Shown: one piece after another, positions 17,215 through 23,679 of the stretch
Position numbering within the stretch: position 1 is the stretch's first letter
How the letters are laid out: the number at the start of each line of letters is the position of its first letter
Translations under genes and position numbers: made by a program
Notes under the pieces: model-generated
The model's database searches: none
What the model was told of the DNA's origin: nothing
What the model saw: the letters and a program-made list of their open reading frames with translations, nothing else
Virus record (IMG/VR): IMGVR_UViG_3300031962_000008
Location: 1 to 41,373 of that record
Length of the DNA: 41,373 bases
Strand: one strand, 5' to 3'
Origin: a virus

Positions 17215-17229
17215 CCTCCGTGATAGGCT
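17215..17229. repeat. Near-direct repeat flanking HNH remnant, copy 2
   Basis: CCTCCGTGATAGGCT matches 16807-16820 apart from one base insertion. Read leftward it contains the GGAGG ribosome-binding site of the HNH remnant. Confidence 0.6.
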
Positions 17230-17235
17230 TTAAGA

Positions 17236-17277
17236 TTAAGAATTGCCTAAGTGAGGATTTTAACCCCCACTTAAGAA
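17236..17277. other. Imperfect inverted repeat upstream of the HNH remnant
   Basis: TAAGTG and CACTTA arms, extended by AATT arms across a small internal loop, flank GAGGATTTTAACCCCC. No U-tract follows on either strand, so it is not an obvious terminator. It may be part of the HNH insertion or a processing site. The neighbouring intergenic bases 17278-17306 show nothing else. Confidence 0.35.
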
Positions 17278-17306
17278 TTCCTATACTGATTTGTTCTAAT
17301 CTAGAA

Positions 17307-17621
17307 TTACTTCTCCTGCGTCGGCCTCGGATCACGGCTCGAATTCGGCCCCGTTTCATTCACGTTTCCAGGATAACCCCTCGAATTACGATCCACCTTA
17401 TAGTTATAAGTCTCTGGATCGGTTCTCGGAGGCTTTGGCGTATCCTTAACGCCAGACATCCAACCATCAACGCCACCGTTATTGTCCCGCAAGTCCTGCG
17501 GATCAATTTCAATTCCGAAGTTAGTACCGCCTGGGACCCTATGAACCGGAATTGAATCCATTTCCGGTATATCAGAACCTGGCGATGCTTTCGCGCTTCC
17601 CACTCCTGCACCCTTTGGCAT
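17307..17621 (-). CDS. Hypothetical protein sharing a DSIPV motif with its neighbour
   Basis: This 104-aa hydrophilic protein is Gly/Pro/Asp-rich and looks largely disordered. It starts with MPK at an ATG behind GGAGG. The segment EMDSIPVHRVPGGTNFGIEID (residues about 20-40; core DSIPVHRV) closely resembles EVDSIPVNRVKEGCNYGEAID in the next upstream gene, so the two are tandem relatives. The family is unknown to me. It lies among small genes between terminase and portal. Confidence 0.62.
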   Translation of the reverse strand: MPKGAGVGSAKASPGSDIPEMDSIPVHRVPGGTNFGIEIDPQDLRDNNGGVDGWMSGVKDTPKPPRTDPETYNYKVDRNSRGYPGNVNETGPNSSRDPRPTQEK

Positions 17622-17631
17622 ATAGCCTCCT

Positions 17632-17856
17632 TTAACCGACTCTAATACGCTTTCCTCGAAACATCATAAAAGATGGATAAACAACTTCCTGCGTAGGAGT
17701 TCTAGCTGAACCATCAATGCGATCCTGAACCTGATCCTTCTTAAGCATCTCCACGTCAATCGCTTCCCCGTAATTGCATCCTTCCTTTACGCGATTAACT
17801 GGAATGCTGTCCACTTCCTGAACACTTTGGCCGGGAACCAATTTTGGCTTCGGCAC
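17632..17856 (-). CDS. Hypothetical protein, paralogue of the following gene, 74 aa
   Basis: GTG 17856, with GGAGGG upstream and a TAGTG overlap with the preceding stop, gives a protein beginning MPKPK. A longer in-frame start is improbable because it would overlap the zinc-ribbon gene fully. Core motif DSIPVNRVKEG near residue 17 matches the adjacent 104-aa protein. The C-terminus is basic (MFRGKRIRVG). Function unknown. Confidence 0.6.
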   Translation of the reverse strand: MPKPKLVPGQSVQEVDSIPVNRVKEGCNYGEAIDVEMLKKDQVQDRIDGSARTPTQEVVYPSFMMFRGKRIRVG

Positions 17857-18044
17857 TAACCCTCCATACCTTGAAGAACAGTGGACGGCCCTTTGGCTTC
17901 GTTTCGTTTGCGCCACAAATCACGACAGGGGCCGGAACAGAAACGTTGAGCAGAACCTAATGTTCCACTAAATTCCGGGTCTTCAATAGGGCTTGCATTG
18001 CTGTTTAACGTTACGCCACAGTTTTTACAAGTTGTGTTCGCCAC
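17856..18044 (-). CDS. Small zinc-ribbon protein, 62 aa
   Basis: It contains CKNC near residue 6 and a second pair, FCSGPC (about 35-40), followed by RDLWRKRNEAKG. This is a four-cysteine arrangement as in small zinc-binding phage proteins. Its start region overlaps the 3' end of the cytidylyltransferase gene by 34 bases. Binding partner unknown. Confidence 0.65.
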   Translation of the reverse strand: MANTTCKNCGVTLNSNASPIEDPEFSGTLGSAQRFCSGPCRDLWRKRNEAKGPSTVLQGMEG

Positions 18045-18565
18045 TTTTCAACCTCCTTTCTCTCGAACTCTTTTCTCACTCTTTCCAAATCTTCCGGCGT
18101 ATTAACGCTCCAATCTTCCTCATGGCAATTTGGAACATGCCTCGGATGAATCACATGCTCCCGATGAGTCCAGTAAGGACGACTCAAAACCTTGGCATCG
18201 AACACCTGAACGTCATAACCGCTCGGATACTTCTTTCGATTGCAGTAGTAAGGCTTCAAACTGTTCTCAAACTCGTGGATTGCCTCATCAATAATCTCTC
18301 CCGTCAAAAGAGGACAATCAGAAGTGAGGCGAACCACCACGTCGGGTTTGTTAATTTCCACAACAGCTTTGAAGCGTCCAAGAACGTTGTCCTCATCTAG
18401 GTTTTTGAAATTCTCCGCCCATGCCACGCTGACATCATTCACATACTTTGCCGCTTGTGCGGCTTGAGTTACTCTCGCCACCATTGTCTTGTCGCCGATA
18501 AGTTCCAAAACCTTGCACGGAAACCTCTTTGAATTCAATCTCGCCTGAATGATGGCGAGCGTCAT
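18011..18565 (-). CDS. SpsF-like cytidylyltransferase (CMP-sugar synthetase family)
   Basis: The 184-aa protein begins AIIQARLNSKRFPCKVL, the N-terminal nucleotide-binding signature of SpsF / CMP-KDO synthetase-type enzymes. RLTSDCPLLTGEIID near residues 79-93 gives the metal-binding Asp, and a late EDWSVNTPEDLERV segment is typical of the family. It would activate an acidic sugar with CTP. It is about 60 residues shorter than usual SpsF proteins. The ATG overlaps the GNAT stop (ATGA). With the GNAT, aminotransferase and reductase it suggests a nonulosonate-like or surface-glycan pathway. Confidence 0.82.
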   Translation of the reverse strand: MTLAIIQARLNSKRFPCKVLELIGDKTMVARVTQAAQAAKYVNDVSVAWAENFKNLDEDNVLGRFKAVVEINKPDVVVRLTSDCPLLTGEIIDEAIHEFENSLKPYYCNRKKYPSGYDVQVFDAKVLSRPYWTHREHVIHPRHVPNCHEEDWSVNTPEDLERVRKEFERKEVEKWRTQLVKTVA

Positions 18566-18987
18566 CTTTCCATTCGGTAACATCTGAAACCTTTAACAAG
18601 CTCTATACTAACGAAGCGAAATCCACCTTTCAGGAAAGCAATAATGGAAGGAATGTTGATTGGCAGGATATGAGCCACCAGTTTCTTTTCATGGGATATG
18701 GATTTTATGGCAGAAGAACCAATCCCCCTGCTTCGCATGGATGGATCAATCGTAATTGAAACCTCCACTAAATCCTGATTATCATCCATTCTTAACTGTC
18801 CCACTGTTTTATGATCCGCTTCGATCATGGTGATCTTCCTATGGTTTCTATTAAACCAATCCTCGTGAGTTTCGAGAGCGATGACGTCCTTGTCAAAAGA
18901 GAACTGGCGGCTCACAGGATCATTCCGCCAAGCAAGAATCAGGGGACTGTCTGCCAACGTCGCTTCCCTAAAAGTAATGTCATTCAT
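18562..18987 (-). CDS. GNAT acetyltransferase, PseH-like sugar N-acetylation candidate
   Basis: The 141-aa protein has FREATLADSPLILAWRNDP (about 5-23), VGQLRMDD, VEVSITIDPSMRSRGIGSSAI (core RSRGIGS: the acetyl-CoA pyrophosphate loop near residue 80) and a late IAFLKGGFRFV strand. The WRND and NR.W motifs occur in PseH-type enzymes that N-acetylate amino sugars. Start is taken as ATG 18987, which overlaps the terL stop; TTG 19023 and ATG 19011 are alternatives. It directly precedes the SpsF-like gene in the operon. Confidence 0.78.
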   Translation of the reverse strand: MNDITFREATLADSPLILAWRNDPVSRQFSFDKDVIALETHEDWFNRNHRKITMIEADHKTVGQLRMDDNQDLVEVSITIDPSMRSRGIGSSAIKSISHEKKLVAHILPINIPSIIAFLKGGFRFVSIELVKGFRCYRMER

Positions 18988-20335
18988 GGACAAAAGCGGG
19001 AACTTCCCCATAAACCGGCTCAACTAATTGGAATGGAATAGCCACTCGCTCATCTCTAATCCAGCTAAGAGCGTCGAGGCAATCAATCTTAAAGCTCTTA
19101 ATGTTGGGGCGATAATAACGGAATTGTCCGATGAGTGGACTCTCAGGTAATAAGTGGATGGCGCGACCCTCCCACAAATTCTGCAATCCCATAATTCGTT
19201 GGTGCTTGCCAGTAATACCCTGATGGGTAAGTCCGATATATTTGACATCGAGTCCCCTTTGTATCGCCATGCGCTTAAAGTCAAAGCCGACGGACTTCTG
19301 GAAGACTTCTTCCTCCATGCCGATAGCGTAAGCCGATCCGAACTTGCCTGAGTAGCGAACCCCCACCCTCACCATCTGCTCACAAACGGCATGGGTGTCG
19401 TCCGAATGGAGGACGTTGGTTTCAATCTCCCAGAGGTTGTTCTGGGCGTCCTGACCGACCGTTACTATCGCCGAGTCACAGGCCGCCTCGCGCTCCGCCA
19501 CAGCAGGGTCAACAAGAGTCCTAACGGTAACGAAGGCTGGAAATTCATATCGTTCGTTGATTGTCCTGTATTGATCTTTGAAGGGTTGTGTCTTTGGGTC
19601 TACGCGCTGAAGAAGCCACTCTCTTGCAAACGCAAGACTTCCGATTTCCACTTCCCTCTGCTTTAACTCATCCGATGTAAAGAGATAAGGGAATAGTGCC
19701 TCGCTCTTGTCGTTCAAGGCTGGATACGCCTTAAAGATATATCCCTTATTTGTCTCTAGTTGTTCGAGTAAATCTCCCGCATCCAAAGGGGTTCCGACAA
19801 CGATGATTTTAGTATCACGCTTTGCCATTCCCGATAAAGCTCCGTTAAAAAAGTCTGCTTGTTCTTCAGGGCTCATTCCTCCTCTGTCTTTCAGTGGATC
19901 ATCCACGATAATGTAATCCGGGTGCGCTCCGCGAATTGAGGAACCAAACCCCTCGCCGCGAATATAGGAGCCGTCCACAAACGTCAGATTCAACGCCTGC
20001 CATATCTGGGACTTTCGGGGACGCATACTGGCCAAGTATTGATTGTGCATGATCTCGTCATTGATCTTCCTTAAGAGGTCTTTGGCCTGGTCTTCCGAAT
20101 AACTGATGTCAATGATCTCAACCGGCTTCTTCCTGCTGTAGATGAGCCAGATAGGATAAGCCTTTGAAAAAAACCAACTCTTGCCATGAGATCGAGCGCA
20201 CTCCACCAGTATCCGCTTTTCCTTATCAATGAGATCGTCCCACTCGTTGTGATGCGGAACCCAAGTCATTCCCAATACCTCACGACAGAAGTATGGGAAA
20301 CTAGCTTTGGCGAGCGCGGCTATCTTCAAATCCAT
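18980..20335 (-). CDS. terL: Terminase large subunit
   Basis: This 451-aa packaging ATPase/nuclease has a Walker A-like CARSHGKS (46-53), Walker B YIIVDDP (141-147), coupling motif IIVVGTP (177-183) and an RNase H-like nuclease domain starting with LVDPAV (D276), with further acidic residues at CDSAI and in the C-terminal DALSWIRDE. It moves DNA into the procapsid through the portal and cuts it. It follows the small hairpin protein with a TAA-ATG junction and precedes the GNAT gene. Length is normal. Confidence 0.93.
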   Translation of the reverse strand: MDLKIAALAKASFPYFCREVLGMTWVPHHNEWDDLIDKEKRILVECARSHGKSWFFSKAYPIWLIYSRKKPVEIIDISYSEDQAKDLLRKINDEIMHNQYLASMRPRKSQIWQALNLTFVDGSYIRGEGFGSSIRGAHPDYIIVDDPLKDRGGMSPEEQADFFNGALSGMAKRDTKIIVVGTPLDAGDLLEQLETNKGYIFKAYPALNDKSEALFPYLFTSDELKQREVEIGSLAFAREWLLQRVDPKTQPFKDQYRTINERYEFPAFVTVRTLVDPAVAEREAACDSAIVTVGQDAQNNLWEIETNVLHSDDTHAVCEQMVRVGVRYSGKFGSAYAIGMEEEVFQKSVGFDFKRMAIQRGLDVKYIGLTHQGITGKHQRIMGLQNLWEGRAIHLLPESPLIGQFRYYRPNIKSFKIDCLDALSWIRDERVAIPFQLVEPVYGEVPAFVHE

Positions 20336-20656
20336 TTAGGCGGCGTGGACTCCATGAACCTGCCTTTCCTCACGATCTCTCGCCCGTTCACAAATCCAAA
20401 GTAGGGCTTCCTCAAGATGTTGCGTAGCGATGGCGTTCTCCCGACATGGGAACTTGCCGTTCTGATAGAACCTGAGCCTTCCGATAGCGGCTTGGATCAC
20501 GCCTTCCACGAAAGCCCCGGTAGGTTCCTTCTTGTTCTCTCCGCGCCCCACGGGGCCGTCTTGCCACTCAATCCTGATTCCAAGAGATTCCGTCGTCCCG
20601 CCCATCGGGTTTCCGTTCTCATCCATCTTATGGTTCTCGGTCAATACCTGTCGCAT
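20336..20656 (-). CDS. Small helical protein resembling the Acb2/Tad1 hairpin family
   Basis: The 106-aa protein contains IEWQDGPVGRG (about 29-39), PTGAFVEGVIQAAIGRLRFYQ (core GAFVEGVI, RLRFYQ), FPCRENAIATQHLEEALLW (core CRENAIA, LEEALLW) and a terminal RDREERQVHGVHA. This helix-turn-helix pattern occurs widely in small phage proteins, and some databases now group similar proteins with the Acb2/Tad1 hairpin domain of anti-CBASS/anti-Thoeris sponges. I recall that grouping and have not checked it. It is immediately upstream of terL and starts about 15 bases after a terminator U-tract, with AAGGAA as its ribosome-binding site. A packaging accessory role is the alternative. Confidence 0.7.
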   Translation of the reverse strand: MRQVLTENHKMDENGNPMGGTTESLGIRIEWQDGPVGRGENKKEPTGAFVEGVIQAAIGRLRFYQNGKFPCRENAIATQHLEEALLWICERARDREERQVHGVHAA

Positions 20657-20671
20657 CAGTTTTCCTTGCCC

Positions 20672-20723
20672 AAAAAAATAAGTGCTCGCAAAGAAAGGTA
20701 AAGGCTCCCTTTACGAGCACTTA
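20672..20723 (-). terminator. Composite intrinsic-terminator hairpin before the Acb2-like gene
   Basis: Outer arms TAAGTGCTC (20679-20687) and GAGCACTTA (20715-20723) enclose a perfect inner GTAAAGG-ctc-CCTTTAC hairpin (20698-20714) that abuts one outer arm, with 10 unpaired bases on the other side. In the leftward transcript it is followed by TTTTTTTG and then the next gene's AAGGAA. The geometry is nearly the same as the hairpin before portal. Confidence 0.8.
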
Positions 20724-20751
20724 AAATTTCGGAACTTAAATTATGAAAGAG

Positions 20752-21030
20752 CTACTTACAAGCCGTCGTGGAACTGGTCAAAACAGAAAAACTTCCCACC
20801 GCCGTTCCCGTTGACACGCACACCGGGGCAACGCACGTCGAGCAGTAATAGATCAACCCCAACTGCGCCGGAACCATCGCCTGTAACTGCGTCAACGTCT
20901 GGCTTTTGACCTGGGTGTCGTTCAGGATCAGAAGATTGTCCGAAATGACGGTTCCGCCCAAGTCGGTTAAAGATGCAAACGCTACTCCACTAAAAACGAG
21001 AAGGCTAATTAGGCAAAGAAGCCTGTTCAT
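20752..21030 (-). CDS. Small secreted protein with Cys pairs, 92 aa
   Basis: The N-terminus NRLLCLISLLVFSGVAFA|S is a clear Sec signal peptide. The mature part has a strand-rich region and YYCSTCVAPVCVSTGTAVGS, with closely spaced cysteines that could form disulfides outside the cytoplasm. Similar short Thr/Ser-rich tails occur in phage appendage proteins. The start overlaps the 3' end of the small-terminase candidate by 26 bases. Function unknown. Confidence 0.68.
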   Translation of the reverse strand: MNRLLCLISLLVFSGVAFASLTDLGGTVISDNLLILNDTQVKSQTLTQLQAMVPAQLGLIYYCSTCVAPVCVSTGTAVGSFSVLTSSTTACK

Positions 21031-21535
21031 TCTTCGGACGGTTCGCCAGTTCCTTTCCCAACTCCTTAAGCCTCGCCTCTGCCTCCGGGTCGTTGATCTC
21101 AGTTGAATTGAAAATGTTGATCTCGTTCTCAGCTCTCGTCTTTAATTCCCCGGCATCCTCCAAAACAGCTTCCGCCGCTTTCAACGTGGTAGGCTCCACT
21201 CCCTTTTTCAACGCCCGCTCATAAGCTCTCCACGCTGAAAGCTTTATCCTTTTCTTGATGGTCTGGCACATCTGGTTATCTAGTTTCAGGAACTTTTCGG
21301 AATGAACAAGCCTCCATACATCACTTGTATTAAATCCAGTTTCTTTCGCCACCTGCGTAATGGAAGGCTGTGAAAAAGAAAAGTAAAGCCTCGCTATCGC
21401 CCTCTCCTTGTCATTGAAAGGAATCAGGTATTCTTCTGGCACTTCGCCATCTATCGGAATCTGGTTCTCAGGCACTTTCTTATGTTTCGGCATGAAGTCA
21501 GGCCGCCAATTTGGATAATCATAATCCTTCCCCAT
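21005..21535 (-). CDS. Terminase small subunit candidate with HTH
   Basis: The 176-aa protein has a helix-turn-helix segment, SITQVAKETGFNTSDVWRLV (about 57-76), after a Pro-rich start, then basic helices (KKRIKLSAWRAYERALKKG) and an acidic C-terminal helix (EAEARLKELGKEL). Together with its position upstream of terL this is the usual build of small terminases, which bind pac DNA. Start ATG 21535 overlaps the preceding TGA (TGATG). A 92-aa and a 106-aa gene lie between it and terL. Confidence 0.75.
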   Translation of the reverse strand: MGKDYDYPNWRPDFMPKHKKVPENQIPIDGEVPEEYLIPFNDKERAIARLYFSFSQPSITQVAKETGFNTSDVWRLVHSEKFLKLDNQMCQTIKKRIKLSAWRAYERALKKGVEPTTLKAAEAVLEDAGELKTRAENEINIFNSTEINDPEAEARLKELGKELANRPKNEQASLPN

Positions 21536-21789
21536 CACAGGTTCCTTGACTTCTTAGCCCACTCCGCACTCCTTTGCTTTGACTTCCGGTAGTTCGCCAC
21601 AGGCTTTGAATCTTGGTTCTCCATCCGCAAACCCTCAAGAGTTTGAGCAAGGGTGATTCCTAATCTTCTCGGCCTTTTGACAGGCATAACCTTTCTTCCC
21701 TTAGTTTTACGCCTTGTCTCATAAAACGCATCATTCCGTCCCTGTCCCTCATTAATCGGAAGTCGTTGGGAGTATTTGTCAATGGCCAT
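21535..21789 (-). CDS. Small basic hypothetical protein, 84 aa
   Basis: The protein is Arg/Lys-rich (TRRKTKGRKVMPVKRPRRLG) with a basic C-terminus, so nucleic-acid binding is possible. I place the start at ATG 21789 because a terminator hairpin occupies 21795-21825 and would cover the start at 21813. The stop overlaps the small-terminase start (TGATG). No family recognised. Confidence 0.6.
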   Translation of the reverse strand: MAIDKYSQRLPINEGQGRNDAFYETRRKTKGRKVMPVKRPRRLGITLAQTLEGLRMENQDSKPVANYRKSKQRSAEWAKKSRNL

Positions 21790-21794
21790 ACCTA

Positions 21795-21825
21795 AAAACA
21801 AAACCCCAACCATTGCTGGCTAGGG
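21795..21825 (-). terminator. Intrinsic terminator with GNRA loop
   Basis: Leftward, CCCTAGCCA-GCAA-TGGTTGGGG forms nine base pairs (two or three of them G-U) closed by a GCAA tetraloop, followed by TTTTGTTTTT. It ends the early-left gene group, yet the next gene's start lies only a few bases further on. Confidence 0.82.
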
Positions 21826-21863
21826 TATGTTGCAAAACGCCAACAAGTCTTTTGGTTTCATAG

Positions 21864-22226
21864 CTATCCTCTATTGACGGTTATTTTTATTCCTTTTACC
21901 TTCAAGAAAGCGAGACAAATAGCAAGAGGAGCCTTTTCTGCATCCGTCCAACCATCTGATGAATATGTTTGATCAAAAGAAACCGTATATCCTCCATCAA
22001 ATTTATTCAGTCCCATCCGCATTTTTTGCTCATGCATTTTTTCCACAATTTCCCACGCCGCTTCAATCGAGCGGGAATAGTCGGGAAGTTTGGATTGCCC
22101 ACGTCTCATAACTCCGCCTTCAACAGCCTTCCAACCAGAAGGTTCCAACCATCCCATAGTATCTTGTTGCCACCCCAACGCCTTCGCCACTTGTTCGTTG
22201 ATATTGTCTAGTTCTGAATTATTCAC
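21864..22226 (-). CDS. Phage ABA-sandwich domain protein, 120 aa
   Basis: The pattern LGWQ... W ... LPDYSRSIEAAWEIVEKM (core LPDYSRSIEAAW, about 46-57) ... APLAICLAFLKVKG is that of the phage ABA-sandwich (BC1872-like) family, small alpha/beta proteins of unknown role common in phage early regions. The GTG start overlaps the stop of the 50-aa gene. Its N-terminal SELDNINEQV is nearly identical to that of the neighbour, which suggests a duplicated segment. Confidence 0.78.
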   Translation of the reverse strand: MNNSELDNINEQVAKALGWQQDTMGWLEPSGWKAVEGGVMRRGQSKLPDYSRSIEAAWEIVEKMHEQKMRMGLNKFDGGYTVSFDQTYSSDGWTDAEKAPLAICLAFLKVKGIKITVNRG

Positions 22227-22371
22227 TTTTTATTTTATTCCAACTACCTATAAAATACGCATTCCATTCAGAAGAATCTACTTTCCCGTGTTGATCTTTA
22301 TATTTTTCAATTCCATGCCCACAGTAAGAACAAACTTGTTCGTTGATGGAATCGAGTTCTTGATCTGTCAT
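22219..22371 (-). CDS. Small CxxC protein, 50 aa
   Basis: ATG 22371 overlaps the preceding TGA (ATGA) and the TAA overlaps the ABA-domain start. The protein has CSYCGHG (residues 14-20) and a Trp-containing C-terminal half (SEWNAYFIGSWNK). The N-terminus ELDSINEQV repeats that of the following protein. A single CxxC suggests zinc binding with a partner, or a remnant. Function unknown. Confidence 0.68.
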   Translation of the reverse strand: MTDQELDSINEQVCSYCGHGIEKYKDQHGKVDSSEWNAYFIGSWNKIKSE

Positions 22372-22568
22372 TTCATCTTCATCCCAACAGGAGTTTCCTT
22401 CTGAAACTGGTTCTGCAAAGACTTAACCATCTTCTTTATTCTAGGTTTCTTCCGAGTCCTTCCACTTTTCTTATTCCTCGTCTCGAAGTCCTGAGGATTC
22501 ACATTACGATCACTGAAAGCACCGACGATCTTATTCTTGAGCAGGTAAGGTTTTCCTTTCTTAATCAT
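22368..22568 (-). CDS. Small very basic protein, 66 aa
   Basis: It is Lys/Arg-rich throughout (RNKKSGRTRKKPRIKK) with little hydrophobic core, which suggests nucleic-acid or ribosome binding. It is coupled at both ends by ATGA overlaps. No family recognised. Confidence 0.62.
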   Translation of the reverse strand: MIKKGKPYLLKNKIVGAFSDRNVNPQDFETRNKKSGRTRKKPRIKKMVKSLQNQFQKETPVGMKMK

Positions 22569-22729
22569 TTTAAACCAAGTTCCTTTAAACGTTTGTTGAA
22601 TTTCTCAGCTTCTTTCTTATGCAATATATCAACGAATTTACAATTTACGCATAGCATTAATTTATCAACGCACTTTCTGACATCTAGAATAAAATTATCA
22701 CAACCCGGATAATCTATTTCTTTAGGCAT
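22565..22729 (-). CDS. First gene of the leftward arm, small Cys-containing protein, 54 aa
   Basis: It begins with ATG 22729 shortly after a TATAAT hexamer and overlaps the next gene by ATGA. It holds four cysteines (GC, KC, LCVNC) and a Lys/Glu-rich C-terminal helix (KKEAEKFNKRLKELG). Possibly a zinc-binding regulator. No family recognised. Confidence 0.65.
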   Translation of the reverse strand: MPKEIDYPGCDNFILDVRKCVDKLMLCVNCKFVDILHKKEAEKFNKRLKELGLK

Positions 22730-22748
22730 AGTTATAGCCTTTTGATAA

Positions 22749-22754
22749 TTATAC
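22749..22754 (-). promoter_or_regulatory. Probable -10 element of the leftward arm
   Basis: On the minus strand TATAAT is preceded by TGAG, close to an extended -10. A good -35 is not visible at 16-18 bases (ATCTGG / TCTGGA). A start about seven bases downstream would leave a leader of roughly a dozen bases before ATG 22729. Confidence 0.45.
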
Positions 22755-23029
22755 TCACTAGCATTGTAATCCAGATAGCGAATAAGAGCTGGTGATCAGT
22801 CATTGATAACTCGATAGAGCTTTATAGCTTTTCTTAATTCAGGATTAAAGAGAATTTTTATCTTGAGAAGGGTTGTTTTGAAAATGGAATAAATTTTTTG
22901 AAAGGGACGCTTTGAAATTTGAGAATATTTTTTTGGAAGATACATTTTGTCTTTGCCTTATATATAAGAAAATCAATCCCTTGTTTCCCCCCTACCCGGT
23001 ATCAATTTCTATCTAGGTTCTGATAATAA

Positions 23030-23048
23030 GTGGTATGTTGCATACTAC
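23030..23048. promoter_or_regulatory. Operator-like palindrome 1
   Basis: GTGGTATG-TTG-CATACTAC is a 19-bp dyad with eight-base arms and one mismatch (G/A). Isolated in A/T-rich DNA upstream of the leftward genes, it looks like a binding site for a dimeric regulator. Confidence 0.5.
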
Positions 23049-23066
23049 AAATCATTAAAAGTGTTG

Positions 23067-23087
23067 ATAATCAATCACTTTGATTAT
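23067..23087. promoter_or_regulatory. Operator-like palindrome 2
   Basis: ATAATCAA-TCACT-TTGATTAT has perfect eight-base arms. It lies 18 bases from palindrome 1, but the sequence differs, so two different proteins or one structural role are possible. Confidence 0.48.
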
Positions 23088-23567
23088 TTCTTGTTACTTC
23101 ACAACATTATTTGTAATTGCTTCCTTATTATTAGCACTCGGAATTGAGGTTGAATTGATTAATTCTCCGACGGAAAATGAATCTATTGATTGGATTTTCA
23201 TTCGTGTGAGAAAAATACACTCTCACCAGTCTCTCAAAACTCCTTCACTCAAATCCTTTCACTACAATCACTATTCCAATTCACATTTGTATACGCTCAT
23301 ATCCACGCAATAAATTGATTCAATCATCATTTAAATATAGCTACGGCTAAAGGGGGATTTTAAGTTCGGTTGGTGAAAGAATTTCAGCATGGATTCTAGG
23401 CTACTCCGATCTTCACCCTATTTTGTAGTCCCGATGTCCGGGATGATCCATTGCGGACGCCCTTTCTGGCGTTGGTCTTGGTATTAAGCGCGGGGCTTTG
23501 AAACTATTCCCAAGATCCCCGATTGCCTTTACCAATCGCCTTTTGTTTCGTTGGGTTTCCAGCGTTA

Positions 23568-23644
23568 CTCAAAGTCTCTTCTTACGCCGCTAGCTGCTCT
23601 CAGTCTCCCCCAAAGGTCAAAAACCCTTAGGGGAGACTTTGAGC
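23568..23644 (-). ncRNA. Switch-like leader structure at the start of a leftward transcript
   Basis: Reading leftward, segment S1 (23644-23630, GCTCAAAGTCTCCCC) can pair with S2 (23610-23596, GGGGAGACTGAGAGC; 13 of 15 positions) or with S3 (23578-23568, GAGACTTTGAG; 11 perfect pairs). The two pairings exclude each other. S1 begins just where a transcript from the promoter at 23651-23679 should start. It may be a regulatory leader or a small RNA; the 3' end is unknown. Confidence 0.45.
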
Positions 23645-23650
23645 AATTAA

Positions 23651-23679
23651 AGTATTGCTCTGATCCTCTGTCTTGTCAA
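23651..23679 (-). promoter_or_regulatory. Leftward sigma70-type promoter
   Basis: On the minus strand: TTGACA (23679-23674), 17-base spacer, AATACT (23656-23651). The -35 is perfect and the -10 matches four of six. The predicted start (about 23645) coincides with the first base of the hairpin described at 23568-23644. Confidence 0.6.

Noticed and set aside
23298-23306. Possible DnaA box (ATATCCACG)
   Set aside because: Only seven of nine bases match the consensus and there is a single copy.
23080-23313. Plus-strand frame with a hydrophobic N-terminus in the control region
   Set aside because: Only a TTG start, no ribosome-binding site, low-complexity composition in A/T-rich DNA, and it overlaps an operator-like palindrome.
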